Assembly: GCF_900116715.1 (NCBI RefSeq)
Contig: NZ_FPBM01000011.1
Coordinates: 43,501 to 107,500, forward strand
Reading direction: 5' to 3'
DNA length: 64,000 bases
DNA from: Polaromonas sp. YR568
GTDB taxonomy: Bacteria; Pseudomonadota; Gammaproteobacteria; Burkholderiales; Burkholderiaceae_C
Below the pieces are notes generated by a model. The model was not told where the DNA came from, made no database searches, and saw nothing but the letters and a program-made list of their open reading frames with translations. Below, piece after piece: positions 17,001 to 23,824 of the stretch; position 1 is the first letter of the stretch, and every line of letters starts with the position of its first letter. The position numbers were made by a program, and so were the translations under genes.

Positions 17001-17659
17001 CCCTGCACACGAAAGCCGTCGAGCGCGCCGCCGTTGATGACCGGGGTACCGGTGGTCAACGTGACGCGGCTGGCGTTGAGGAAACCGCCGCCGTTGACGT
17101 TGATGCCGGCCGGGTTGGCGATGACGACTTCGGCGCGCTGGCCGGCGACTTCGACATAACCGCGGATCTGGCTGGGGTTGGCCGACTGCACTTCGTTAAG
17201 GATGACGCGCGCCGGGCCGGTGGCCAGCCAGGGGTTGGCGCCGACAAAACCGCCCAGCTGGGTTTGCACATTGGTACGGCTGTTGTTGAGGATGGCGCCG
17301 TTTTGCTGCACATCAAACTGGCTGTAGGTGTTGCGGCTGACACCGGCTGCGCTGGGCGTCTGGATGTTGACCTGCGGCAGGCCGTTGGCCGTTTGCAGCA
17401 CGGTGGGGCGCTGGCCGGCGGGCGCGCCGGGGGCCGCAACGATTTGCGCGTGCAAGGTTGGCTGTAAACACAGAACCAGGCCCAGCGCCGACAGCACCGC
17501 AAAGCGCAGCGGGTGCAGGCTGGCTTGCAAACCCTGCGGGCCTGCACTGCCGGCCGTGTCGCCGCTGGCGGCTTTGCCCTGGGCGCTGGCGGTTTCGGCC
17601 ACCACCATGCGTTGGCCGCGTTTGGCGTTAAAGACGATGCGGTGCAGGTTTTTGTTCAT
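11066..17659 (-). CDS. CdiA/filamentous-haemagglutinin-like TPS exoprotein, 3'-truncated by a repeat element
   Basis: This 2197-aa protein starts at the ATG at 17659, giving the extended signal peptide MNKNLHRIVFNAKRGQRMVV; earlier in-frame starts add an unrelated Cys-rich stretch. A hydrophobic core (FAVLSALGLVLCLQ) precedes a two-partner-secretion domain with NPWL and NPAGINVNGGGF motifs. Over 1500 residues of haemagglutinin beta-helix repeats follow (GNVTLSNTGLINTGS type, later GKDLNAKAANVQAGGDLTASAG type), with a (GS)n tract near 14.79 kb. The last residues GGTLTVADIQNTAC run into repeat copy C, whose TGA ends the frame. No pretoxin VENN motif or toxin domain remains. A TpsB outer-membrane transporter is not in the window. 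The product may still act as an adhesin, if exported. Confidence 0.9.
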   Translation of the reverse strand: MNKNLHRIVFNAKRGQRMVVAETASAQGKAASGDTAGSAGPQGLQASLHPLRFAVLSALGLVLCLQPTLHAQIVAAPGAPAGQRPTVLQTANGLPQVNIQTPSAAGVSRNTYSQFDVQQNGAILNNSRTNVQTQLGGFVGANPWLATGPARVILNEVQSANPSQIRGYVEVAGQRAEVVIANPAGINVNGGGFLNASRVTLTTGTPVINGGALDGFRVQGGNITVGGAGLDTSTADYTGILARAVQVNAGIWAKELRVATGANDINADHTSATPIAGTGAAPTYAVDVAQVGGMYAGKIFLIGTETGLGVRNAGVIGASGGDLVLQANGWLTNSGQIQATGNTYITTTGAITNTGAGAVISAQGNSSISTGAGLANEAGAMIVANGTLTVTAAGALQNTQATVAGNGAVTVNAASLSNASGTVASVSGYLAVTTTGATSNTVAGGAAQGGRLSAGGNVTLSNTGLINTGSTITGTAISVDTHLQAFNNTGGTVSASGITTIASGALTNTAGLIQSTGALAINTHGQTLTNTNAAGYSGGAGGITSQGAVNLLTGELNNATGSIGAKSALTATAGNVSNAGGQIVSESTADFTTTGFNNSGGQLQAVGNVSVAAGPGVITNTGGLVRSDETVTLAAASVVNSNTSAANQGVEGKNIAITAASIANDSGAIRTSVNATVTSSGSINNNAGLISAGNTATLQDTAATRTLAVTNAGGTVIAGLSLSANAASLGGNGSLLSQQDLSLTLTSDFNNTGDVIANRDVSVSTTGNLSNSGKLQAGRNLAASAANVNNAATGVISGVNTTVTAANTFTNRGVIDGTETRINAATLTNIGTGRIYGDHVAIAATTVNNSTETVGSTRADAVIAARNRLDIGTQTLNNGEGALIFSGGTAVDALTIGGSLDGAGHATGQAGAVNNSGGTIESLGGLAITAGQINNTNPNFAYTVQTGSASSGSGSGSGSGREYITAQGNYTANDVGWVVSAETYKTGIGGGYAYWDTTSKEQIYGGPGRWASEDGVPPYTGHLNVDGRGRLLLKGAPYSDIKYAPYFLGPSAYVPAHNLLTGFRDGLVSTPVAAFFGYDASSPVWDVFGVARPQTTSDVDPAPWIALQAQIDAMRMTVVANAVIVEGFRDYTSTPQTPVITQSSPGRILSAGAMTLHAATALVNDQSQIIAGGALNITGQAVDNRGRTVSVNAQRNGTAYFWSNYNEGCGGFDGCDYNYNAYRDGPYTQDVPQTITLNAFQSRSFTAPGGTGTQVAAAAGASIGSIPTTPGALSAAGVHTVPVNLSIPTTSLFRLNPNPAGGFLIETDLRFANYRTWLGSDYMLGQLALDPTVTQKRLGDGFYEQRLINEQVAQLTGQRFLGNYTSEEVQYKALMDAGITYAQTYNLRPGIALSAQQMAQLTSDIVWLVEQEVTLADGSKTRALVPQVYVHVKDGDLALTGALLAGKSVNINLAGDMSNSGTVAGRTVVNLTAENVQNLGGRITGDALTVAARNDLNNIGGQIIAATSLNASAGRDLNVVTTTSSASNQTGGTSSKSFSLTGIDRVAGLYVSNPGGTLVASAGRDANIIAGVISNSGANGSTVVSAGNNINLGTVATASSSLQSRGEDHFLQSNQTTDVGSQLQTAGRLNLIAGKDLNAKAANVQAGGDLTASAGNNVNITEGRQTNSVGFALKTTEGDLFSSSTTTERRTSEQNNAVGSSFGGNTVTVVAGKDINVKGSTVISDTGTTLAAGNNLSIEAAQNTSGSTSFHEKIESGLLDGGGAGITVGTREQSTEQKNRGTTAAASTVGSIGGNVTLVANEAYKQVGSDVMAPGGDVTIVAKKVDIVEARETSRSETEQKFKQTGLTLEVTSPVISAMQTIDKMSEATSNTKDSRAQVLALANAGLAGKSAYDAIKAGQGVKIGDKEGQIVTGKDADGKTTSRDANDADKAGGINVAISIGSSQSQSNSLSQSNTGRGSAVTAGGTITIAATGAGADSNLTIQGSNIEAGRAVQLLADNQVKLLAAQNTASQNSTNSNSSGSLGISYGTSGLLFNASASGGKGRGDGADTFYTNTQVKAGEQVSITSGGDTTLQGAVVKANQVKADVGGNLNIASLQDTSTYTSEQKSMGGSVSVGWGNMSGSFNASKSNINSNFNSVGEQSGIKAGSGGFQVSVAGNTALLGSVIASDTQAVNAQKNSFKTGGTLTVADIQNTAC

Positions 17660-17773
17660 GGCAATGCGCATGCAAGGGCAAAGCCGGCGCATGACATGCA
17701 TGCGTCGATTTTTTGTTGTGCGAATTTTTGGGTGCACGCTGGCACCATCTGGGGTGATGCACCCAAGTCATCG

Positions 17774-17940
17774 TGTGGCTTGGCCAATCACGCTCTCCCT
17801 GATTCCGATTTTTTATGGCCCTGAGCCGTGCGCCCAAAGCAGAGGAATTGTAGATTTGGGGAGAGGGGGGCAGTAAGCCGTGTTAGCTTGATTTGGCGAA
17901 AAAATTATTGCGTTCGTTGCCAATCGGAAAGATCAGGCAA
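17774..17940 (-). promoter_or_regulatory. Exoprotein upstream region, copy 1 (duplicated at 57691-57855)
   Basis: This non-coding stretch upstream of the exoprotein aligns with 57691-57855. Shared blocks include TGTGGCTTGGCCA, CTCCCTGATTCCG and, at the far end, CGGAAAGATCAGGCAA. On the minus strand TACAAT (17852-17847) is a possible -10, and the equivalent position in the other copy reads TAAAAT. It is the likely promoter and leader. Similarity stops sharply after GATCAGGCAA. From 17941 to 18117 I see nothing assignable. Confidence 0.65.
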
Positions 17941-18117
17941 ACGATAGCGAGTCCACTTGTGTACATGAGCAAAGCGAAATTACCAGTAAATTCACGGCTG
18001 TTTACCCACGTACTTCCTGGGTCGAAGGCTGGTTCAGGTCATGGACTCCGCCGAACATCCTGCTGCCGGCGTTTTAGTCCTTAAGGTCAAGTTAACTTGA
18101 TAGTTATCGCGGGCCCT

Positions 18118-18942
18118 TTACACGCCCAGCCACTTGCCCAGCTCCATCAGCTTGCCCTGGTCATACTGGGCAAAGCCCTGCACCGTGAGCGACTCCAGCC
18201 GCTTCTTGCCGTCGGCGGATTGATCCAGCCCCACAAAGTAGGCGGTGAGCTGGGCGCGTTCCGCTTCGCTCAGCTTGCCGCTGGCGATCAGGTGCTTGAT
18301 GGGCACGGGCTTGCTGGTGGCCAGCACTTTGCCGCCTTTGGCTTGCCAGTCTTTCACCACGGCGCGTGACGCGGTGACGCCCGAGGTCACCATGTTGTTT
18401 TCCACCATGAAGGGCACGGCGTCCTGCAGCTTCACGTAAACAGTGTCCTGCGGCTGTGGCCCCAGCGCATCACGCAGGGTGGCGCGCATGATCACCGAGG
18501 TGATGGAGTCTTCGCTGGGCGCGCCAACTTTGTGGCCCTTCAGGTCGGCCAGGCTTTTCAGCGGCGAATCGCTGCGCACCATGAAGGATGCGCTGTATTC
18601 GGTGAAGCCTTTGGTCACCGCGACGAGGTGGTAACCGTTTTTGGAGAGCGCGCGGATGGAGTGGTGCGCGGGGTGCACCCAGGCGAGGTCATAGCGTTGC
18701 TCGGCCAGGCCTGCGGCCAGCTCTTTGTAGTCGGTGACGGCCTGCACCTTCACGGGCCGCTTGAGCAGTTTGCCCAGGTCTTCGGACAGCTCGCGAAAGC
18801 GCTCTACGGTGGCGCCGGGGTTGACGCGGTAGGTCACGCCCTCATTCACGGCAAATACCAGCGGGGCCTGCGCCCGGGCTTGTCCGGCCAGGACTCCCGT
18901 CAGGGCCAGTGCCATCACACATACACGCGAAAAAACCTTCAT
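18118..18942 (-). CDS. PhnD-like periplasmic phosphonate/phosphate-binding protein
   Basis: This 274-aa protein has a signal peptide (MKVFSRVCVMALALTGVLAGQARA, cleavage after ARA). The domain of ABC-transporter phosphate/phosphite/phosphonate-binding proteins follows: YKELAAGLAEQRYDLAWVHPAHHSI and SPLKSLADLKGHKVGAPSEDSITSV are the ligand-lobe segments. The start at 18942 is supported by AAGGTG just upstream and by the signal peptide; the longer frame adds an implausible leader. No ABC permease or ATPase is adjacent, so it is a solitary binding protein that may serve a distant transporter or a sensor. Ligand unknown. Confidence 0.82.
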   Translation of the reverse strand: MKVFSRVCVMALALTGVLAGQARAQAPLVFAVNEGVTYRVNPGATVERFRELSEDLGKLLKRPVKVQAVTDYKELAAGLAEQRYDLAWVHPAHHSIRALSKNGYHLVAVTKGFTEYSASFMVRSDSPLKSLADLKGHKVGAPSEDSITSVIMRATLRDALGPQPQDTVYVKLQDAVPFMVENNMVTSGVTASRAVVKDWQAKGGKVLATSKPVPIKHLIASGKLSEAERAQLTAYFVGLDQSADGKKRLESLTVQGFAQYDQGKLMELGKWLGV

Positions 18943-19335
18943 CAAAACACCTTTGTCGATAATGGGGTGGAAGACCGGGCACCTCGAAGATCCCCGTTCG
19001 GCGAGCGGCCATTTAACCGCCGGCTTGCCTACGAAATTCGTACAAATGAACAATTTCCCAAGTCTGGCTTGAGAACCCGCTACTGAAAAGCTGACCTTAG
19101 TGTCCTTGATACAAATGTTTGCAACTCGCGGGTTTTACCTGTGTTGCGCCTGATACAAGACGTATTCGTGAGATAGTTCGCAAGCCTTGCGGCATGCGTG
19201 TTGCTTAAACCCTGCACCCGGCTGACCGCAAAAACCGTTTATCTTTTTCGCCGCATGCGTGGTGCTTTGCCAGCTTCGCGGCTTCCTTCAGTTTCCGTTT
19301 CGAACGGCTTCGCCGGCCGTTCACCTGACTCGTCC
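18943..19335. other. Intergenic region between divergent genes
   Basis: This 393-base spacer has no convincing gene. It contains AT-richer sequence with several TACAA(A/G) and TTCGTAC-like words (for example ACGAAATTCGTACAAATGAAC near 19030) and presumably holds the divergent promoters. I cannot assign boxes with confidence. Confidence 0.4.
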
Positions 19336-19851
19336 ATGATCTCGAAATTTTTCCGCCCCGCTCTTTTCTTGATAAGCGCTTGCGCAATTGCAATAGCCAC
19401 AGGGGCTACGGCCCAGACCTCGCCGCCGGGCAAGCCTGAGGGCGTCTGCCCCGCCGCGGCAGACCTGAAAGCCGAGCAGCTCTACGGCCTGTGGGTGGCG
19501 CAATTCACCAACCCGCCGGCCGGCCTGCCGGCGCGGGCCACGATGCTGCTGGAGCGGCATGCCGAATTTTCCGAAAGCCTGGCCGGTGTCGTGAGCCGCG
19601 ACCTCGGCACGGCCGCCGGCTCCAAGGCCATTGCAGGCCACGCCGCCAAGGCCGCGCTCGCCGGCGATTTGGATGGCGGCATGCTGCTGCTGGACGAGTC
19701 GTCCGACAATGTCAGCATCACCGGCACCTGGAACGGCGAGATGGCCAAGGGCTCTTGCGGCAAGGTGTTCCAGGGCACCTGGAAAGACACCAGCAGCAGC
19801 GCGCCCGAGAACGCGCCCGATATTCCTTTCACGCTGACCCGACTGCCTTGA
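19336..19851 (+). CDS. Secreted protein of unknown function
   Basis: This 171-aa protein begins MISKFFRPALFLISACAIAI and has a clear signal peptide ending near ATAQ. I chose the ATG at 19336 because the frame upstream is not signal-like. The mature part contains LKAEQLYGLWVAQFTNPPAG, a central LLLDESSDNVSITGTWNGEM and two cysteines, and reads like a small beta-rich periplasmic or surface protein. It lies 62 bases upstream of pldA on the same strand and may be co-transcribed, which would place it in the cell envelope. I recognise no named family. Confidence 0.7.
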   Translation: MISKFFRPALFLISACAIAIATGATAQTSPPGKPEGVCPAAADLKAEQLYGLWVAQFTNPPAGLPARATMLLERHAEFSESLAGVVSRDLGTAAGSKAIAGHAAKAALAGDLDGGMLLLDESSDNVSITGTWNGEMAKGSCGKVFQGTWKDTSSSAPENAPDIPFTLTRLP

Positions 19852-19913
19852 CCGCAGAATCCGCACGCAGAACATTCATAACACGCAGAACACCACCGGA
19901 CTCAAAGTTGCCC

Positions 19914-21122
19914 ATGAGACTGATACCGAAATCCTTTCTTTCCGCCATGCGCTTGCCGGGAGCCGGCCTCCTGGCGCTCCTGCTCCTTTTTGCAGCGACC
20001 CCCGGGCAGGCGCAAAACCTTCCCGCCCGCGGCCCCAGCATGGGCTGGCAAACCTGCCAGGCCATGAAGGGCGACCCCACCGCGCAACTGGCGTGCTTCC
20101 AGCAATGGGCGGATTCGCAAACACCGGCCAACACCCCCGCGCCCAGCCTGACCACCGCCCCAGCCAACCCGGCCACCGGCCAGCCCGCCACACCGGTATT
20201 GCTGCTGCCATCGCTGAACACCGAGGCGCCCGACGGCAAGCCCATCGGCTGCAAGAACACCAAGTACTCCGAGCTCTCGCGCTTCTGGGAGCTGCAGCGC
20301 GGCACCGACTGCGACACCTTCTCGCTGCGCGGCTACCGGCCGATCACGCTGGCTGTCTCTACATCGGACAGCGTGAACATGCAGCCCTCGTCGCCTTCGC
20401 TGGGCCACACCGCGCTGACGGCGCAGCCCTATATGCGCACTGAAAACAAGATCCAGCTGTCGGTGCGTACCAAGATCGCCAAGGGCCTGCTGAAAAAAGG
20501 CGACAACGACGATGACGACCACGACTCGGTGTGGTTCGGCTACACACAGCAAAGTTACTGGCAGCTCTTTAACGGCGCGATCTCACGGCCTTTTCGCACC
20601 ACTGACCACGAGCCGGAAGTGCTTTACATCTACCCGCACCAGATCCCGCTGGCCGGCGGCTGGAACTACCGGCTCTCGGGCCTGGGGCTGGTGCACCAGT
20701 CCAACGGCCAGTCGCTGCCGCTGTCGCGCAGCTGGAACCGCGTCTACCTGATGGGCGCGGCCGAAAAAACACTGGGCCAGGACTCTGGCCTGATCCTGCA
20801 GGGGCGCATCTGGGACCGGCTCAAGGAGTCCTCGGGCAATGACGACAACCCCGGTATCGAGAATTACGTCGGCCGCGCCGAAGTCACCGGCAGCTGGCAG
20901 ATCAACAAGGCCAACACCGTGGGCGTGACGCTGCGGCATTCACTGCGCAAAGAGGCCCGCGGCTCGGCCCGCTTTGACTGGATGATGGCGCCCACCTCGT
21001 CACCCAACTACACCGGCTTGCGTTACCACGTGCAGCTTTTCAGCGGCTACGGCGACAGCCTGGTGGACTACAACCGAAAGCGCAGTGTTCTGAGCATTGG
21101 CCTGAGCCTAGTGGACTGGTAG
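19914..21122 (+). CDS. pldA: Outer-membrane phospholipase A
   Basis: This 402-aa protein has a signal peptide (LLALLLLFAATPGQAQ) and a ~100-residue Pro/Ala-rich N-terminal part containing GWQTCQAMKG, followed by the beta-barrel. The catalytic segment is HQSNGQSLPLSRSWNRVY, with His261, Ser263 and Asn275. The 14-residue His-to-Asn spacing equals that of E. coli OMPLA (His142, Ser144, Asn156). It ends in an aromatic residue (SLVDW) as expected for barrel insertion. The enzyme hydrolyses outer-membrane phospholipids when asymmetry is disturbed. It is longer than E. coli PldA because of the N-terminal extension. Confidence 0.9.
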   Translation: MRLIPKSFLSAMRLPGAGLLALLLLFAATPGQAQNLPARGPSMGWQTCQAMKGDPTAQLACFQQWADSQTPANTPAPSLTTAPANPATGQPATPVLLLPSLNTEAPDGKPIGCKNTKYSELSRFWELQRGTDCDTFSLRGYRPITLAVSTSDSVNMQPSSPSLGHTALTAQPYMRTENKIQLSVRTKIAKGLLKKGDNDDDDHDSVWFGYTQQSYWQLFNGAISRPFRTTDHEPEVLYIYPHQIPLAGGWNYRLSGLGLVHQSNGQSLPLSRSWNRVYLMGAAEKTLGQDSGLILQGRIWDRLKESSGNDDNPGIENYVGRAEVTGSWQINKANTVGVTLRHSLRKEARGSARFDWMMAPTSSPNYTGLRYHVQLFSGYGDSLVDYNRKRSVLSIGLSLVDW

Positions 21123-21191
21123 GCGCTTGCGGGGTGGCAAACGGCGCGCCGGCTGATAGCCGGGCGCCTCCGCTTGCCGTAGGCTGGCGCA

Positions 21192-22523
21192 ATGACTTTT
21201 GCCGAGCCCACCACCTTCACCCTGGCCTGTATCGTCGCCGGCAGTTTGCTGATTGCGATGACGCTGGGCGGCTCCTTCATCAGGCGGCTGCCGCTGAGCG
21301 CGGCCATGCTGTATCTGGGCGTGGGTGTGGCGATCAGCCCGGTGGGCCTGGGGCTACTCAAGCTTGATGCCCTCAAAAATGCCGTGCTGCTGGAGCGCCT
21401 GACGGAAGTCGCCGTGCTGATTTCGCTCTTCACCGCCGGCATGAAGCTCGAGTTCCGCCTGCGGGATGGGCGCTGGCGCATTCCGGTGCAGCTGGCGACG
21501 GTGTCCATGGTGCTGACGGTGGCGGCGGTGACCGCGCTGGGTGTGTATGTGCTCAATTTGCCGCTGGGCGCCGCCGTGCTGCTGGGCGCCATCCTGGCGC
21601 CGACCGACCCGGTGCTGGCCTCCGACGTGCAGGTGGCCAACCCGGGCGACCGCGACCGCCTGCGTTTTGGCCTGACCGGCGAAGGCGGGCTCAACGACGG
21701 CACGGCGTTTCCTTTTGTGATGCTGGGCCTGGGTTTGCTGGGCCTGCACGAGCTGGGCGAGGGCGGCTGGCGCTGGTGGGCTGTCGATGTGCTGTGGGCG
21801 GTGGCCGGCGGCCTTGCGCTGGGCTGGCTGCTGGGCACACTGGTGGGCCGCCTCATTCTTTACCTGCGCATGCGGCACCGCGAAGCGCTGGGCTCGGACG
21901 AGTTCATCGCGCTGGGGCTGATCGGGCTCACCTATGGCCTGGCGCTGCTCAGCCACACCTACGGTTTTCTGGCGGTGTTCGCCGCGGGGCTGGCGTTGCG
22001 CCGCATTGACGAGCCGCATTCGCGCGCTGCTGCCCCGGCGGCCCCGCTTCCCGATGAAACGCTGAGCCCTGCAGACCAGGAAGCCTCAGGCGCCGAAGCA
22101 CCCGCGCACATGATGCGCGCGGTGGAGCGCTTTAACAGCCAGCTCGAGAGCTTTGTGGAGGTGGCCATCGTGCTGGCCGTGGGCGTGCTGGTGGCCACCA
22201 CGCGCTTTCGCATCGAAGTGCTGTGGTTTATCCCGGTGCTGTTCCTGGTGATCCGGCCCGTGGCGGTTTACATCGGCCTGCTGGGCACGCCGGTCAAGGG
22301 CGCGCAGCGCCGCCTGATGGGCTGGTTCGGCATACGCGGCATCGGTTCGCTCTATTACCTGCTCTATGCCATCAACCACCACATCGAACGGGCGCTGGCG
22401 CAACAGCTGCTCTCCATCACGCTCGCGGTGGTGGTGGCTTCGGTCGTGGCGCACGGCATCTCGGTCACGCCTCTGATGAAGCGCTACGAAGCGCGCAAGG
22501 CTGGCCGGCGCAAATCAGGCTGA
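21192..22523 (+). CDS. CPA1-family Na+(K+)/H+ antiporter
   Basis: This 443-aa inner-membrane protein has about twelve hydrophobic segments. LLGAILAPTDPVLASDVQVA with TGEGGLNDGTAFPFVM are the signature transport-site motifs of NhaP/CPA1 antiporters, including the TDP and the GLNDG aspartate. An acidic cytoplasmic loop lies around residues 275-305. Such carriers exchange cations for protons in pH or salt homeostasis; ion specificity is not readable. It follows pldA by about 70 bases, but the functional link is unclear. Confidence 0.88.
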   Translation: MTFAEPTTFTLACIVAGSLLIAMTLGGSFIRRLPLSAAMLYLGVGVAISPVGLGLLKLDALKNAVLLERLTEVAVLISLFTAGMKLEFRLRDGRWRIPVQLATVSMVLTVAAVTALGVYVLNLPLGAAVLLGAILAPTDPVLASDVQVANPGDRDRLRFGLTGEGGLNDGTAFPFVMLGLGLLGLHELGEGGWRWWAVDVLWAVAGGLALGWLLGTLVGRLILYLRMRHREALGSDEFIALGLIGLTYGLALLSHTYGFLAVFAAGLALRRIDEPHSRAAAPAAPLPDETLSPADQEASGAEAPAHMMRAVERFNSQLESFVEVAIVLAVGVLVATTRFRIEVLWFIPVLFLVIRPVAVYIGLLGTPVKGAQRRLMGWFGIRGIGSLYYLLYAINHHIERALAQQLLSITLAVVVASVVAHGISVTPLMKRYEARKAGRRKSG

Positions 22524-22560
22524 AACCGGGGGTGGTGTGGGGAATTTTCCGTACGGGTGT

Positions 22561-22588
22561 TATTGATAATTATTCGCATTTGTATAAT
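22561..22588 (+). promoter_or_regulatory. Fur-box-like site and -10 element ahead of the iron operon
   Basis: TATTGATAATTATTCGCAT (22561-22579) resembles the Fur 7-1-7 consensus TGATAAT-N-ATTATCA, with a perfect left half and a 4/7 right half. It overlaps the region before a perfect TATAAT at 22583-22588. It is the most AT-rich spot between the antiporter and the imelysin gene. Iron-repressed expression is inferred from the site plus operon content. Confidence 0.65.
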
Positions 22589-22624
22589 CGTGACTTCCCG
22601 ATTAACAAATTCCCAGGAGTCGTC

Positions 22625-23824
22625 ATGAACCCAGTGCTGAAACCCGTCGTCCTCGCTGCCGCCCTGGCTCTGCTTGCAGCGCCCGTCATGGCCCAGCCCG
22701 CAGCGGCAGCCCCCGTAAAGGCAGCAGCGGCGCAGGCCGGCACCACGGCGGCCACCGTGGCCAAGCACTACGCCAACCTGGTCCAGGCCAGCTACGACGA
22801 CACGCTGGCCAGCACGCTCAATCTGCAAAAAGCCGTGCAGGCCCTGATCGACGCGCCTTCGGACGAAGCGCTCAAGGCCGCCCGCAAGGCCTGGATTGAC
22901 GCGCGCGAGTTCTACGGCCAGACCGAAGCCTTCCGCTTCTACGGCGGCCCGATCGACGACAAAAACGGCCCCGAAGGCCGTATCAATGCCTGGCCCATGG
23001 ACGAGTCCTATGTCGACTACGTCAAGGATTCGCCCAACGCCGGCATCATCAACAACCGCAAAGTCACCATCAGCAAGAAGCAGCTGTCCAGCCTGAATGA
23101 GCGCAACGGCGAAGAAAACATCGCCACCGGCTGGCACGCGATCGAGTTTTTGCTGTGGGGCCAGGACCTGAGCACCACTGGCCCGGGCGAGCGTTCGTTT
23201 GAAGACTTTGTGGACGGCAAAAAACCCAATGCCGACCGCCGCCGCCAGTACCTCAAGGTGGTGACCGAGTTGCTGGTCGACGACCTGCGCTTCCTCACCA
23301 AGGCCTGGGCGCCCACCGCCGGCTCGTACCGCGCCAAGTTCGAGCGCGGCGGCATGGAGTCGGTGCGCAAGATGTTTGTCGGCCTGGGCTCGCTCTCGCG
23401 CGGCGAACTCGCCGGTGAGCGTCTCGAAGTCGCCCTGGCCAGCCAGGACCAGGAAGACGAGCACTCGTGCTTCTCAGACAACACACACCGCGACGTGGTG
23501 AACAACGCCAAGGGCATCCAGAACGTCTGGCTGGGCCAGTACAAACGCGCCGACGGCACCACGCTGGCCGGCCCGTCGCTGCGCGACCTGGTGGCTGAAA
23601 AGAACCCGGCACTGGCCGAGCGCACCAGCAAGCAGATCGCCGCGTCCGTCGCCGCCGCCGAAGGCATCCAGGCGCCGTTTGACCGCGAAATCGTCGGCGC
23701 CAAAGATGCGCCAGGCCGCCTGCGTGTGCAAAAAACCATCGACAGCCTGGTGCAGCAAAGCAAGGACCTGGTCGAGTCCGCCAACGCCGCCGGCATCACC
23801 AAGCTGACGCTGGTCAAGCCCTAA
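22625..23824 (+). CDS. Imelysin-family iron-regulated periplasmic protein (IrpA-like)
   Basis: This 399-aa protein has a signal peptide (cleavage near PVMAQ) and an imelysin/peptidase M75 domain. The diagnostic GxHxxE motif is GWHAIEFLLWGQD (His171, Glu174). AFRFYGGPIDD, GRINAWPMDE and the later DQEDEHSCFSDNTHRD are further family blocks. Imelysins are helical, iron-associated proteins of the periplasm or outer membrane; protease activity is doubtful for most. CAGGAG lies ahead of the ATG, and a Fur-like box is upstream. First gene of a four-gene iron operon. Confidence 0.9.
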   Translation: MNPVLKPVVLAAALALLAAPVMAQPAAAAPVKAAAAQAGTTAATVAKHYANLVQASYDDTLASTLNLQKAVQALIDAPSDEALKAARKAWIDAREFYGQTEAFRFYGGPIDDKNGPEGRINAWPMDESYVDYVKDSPNAGIINNRKVTISKKQLSSLNERNGEENIATGWHAIEFLLWGQDLSTTGPGERSFEDFVDGKKPNADRRRQYLKVVTELLVDDLRFLTKAWAPTAGSYRAKFERGGMESVRKMFVGLGSLSRGELAGERLEVALASQDQEDEHSCFSDNTHRDVVNNAKGIQNVWLGQYKRADGTTLAGPSLRDLVAEKNPALAERTSKQIAASVAAAEGIQAPFDREIVGAKDAPGRLRVQKTIDSLVQQSKDLVESANAAGITKLTLVKP

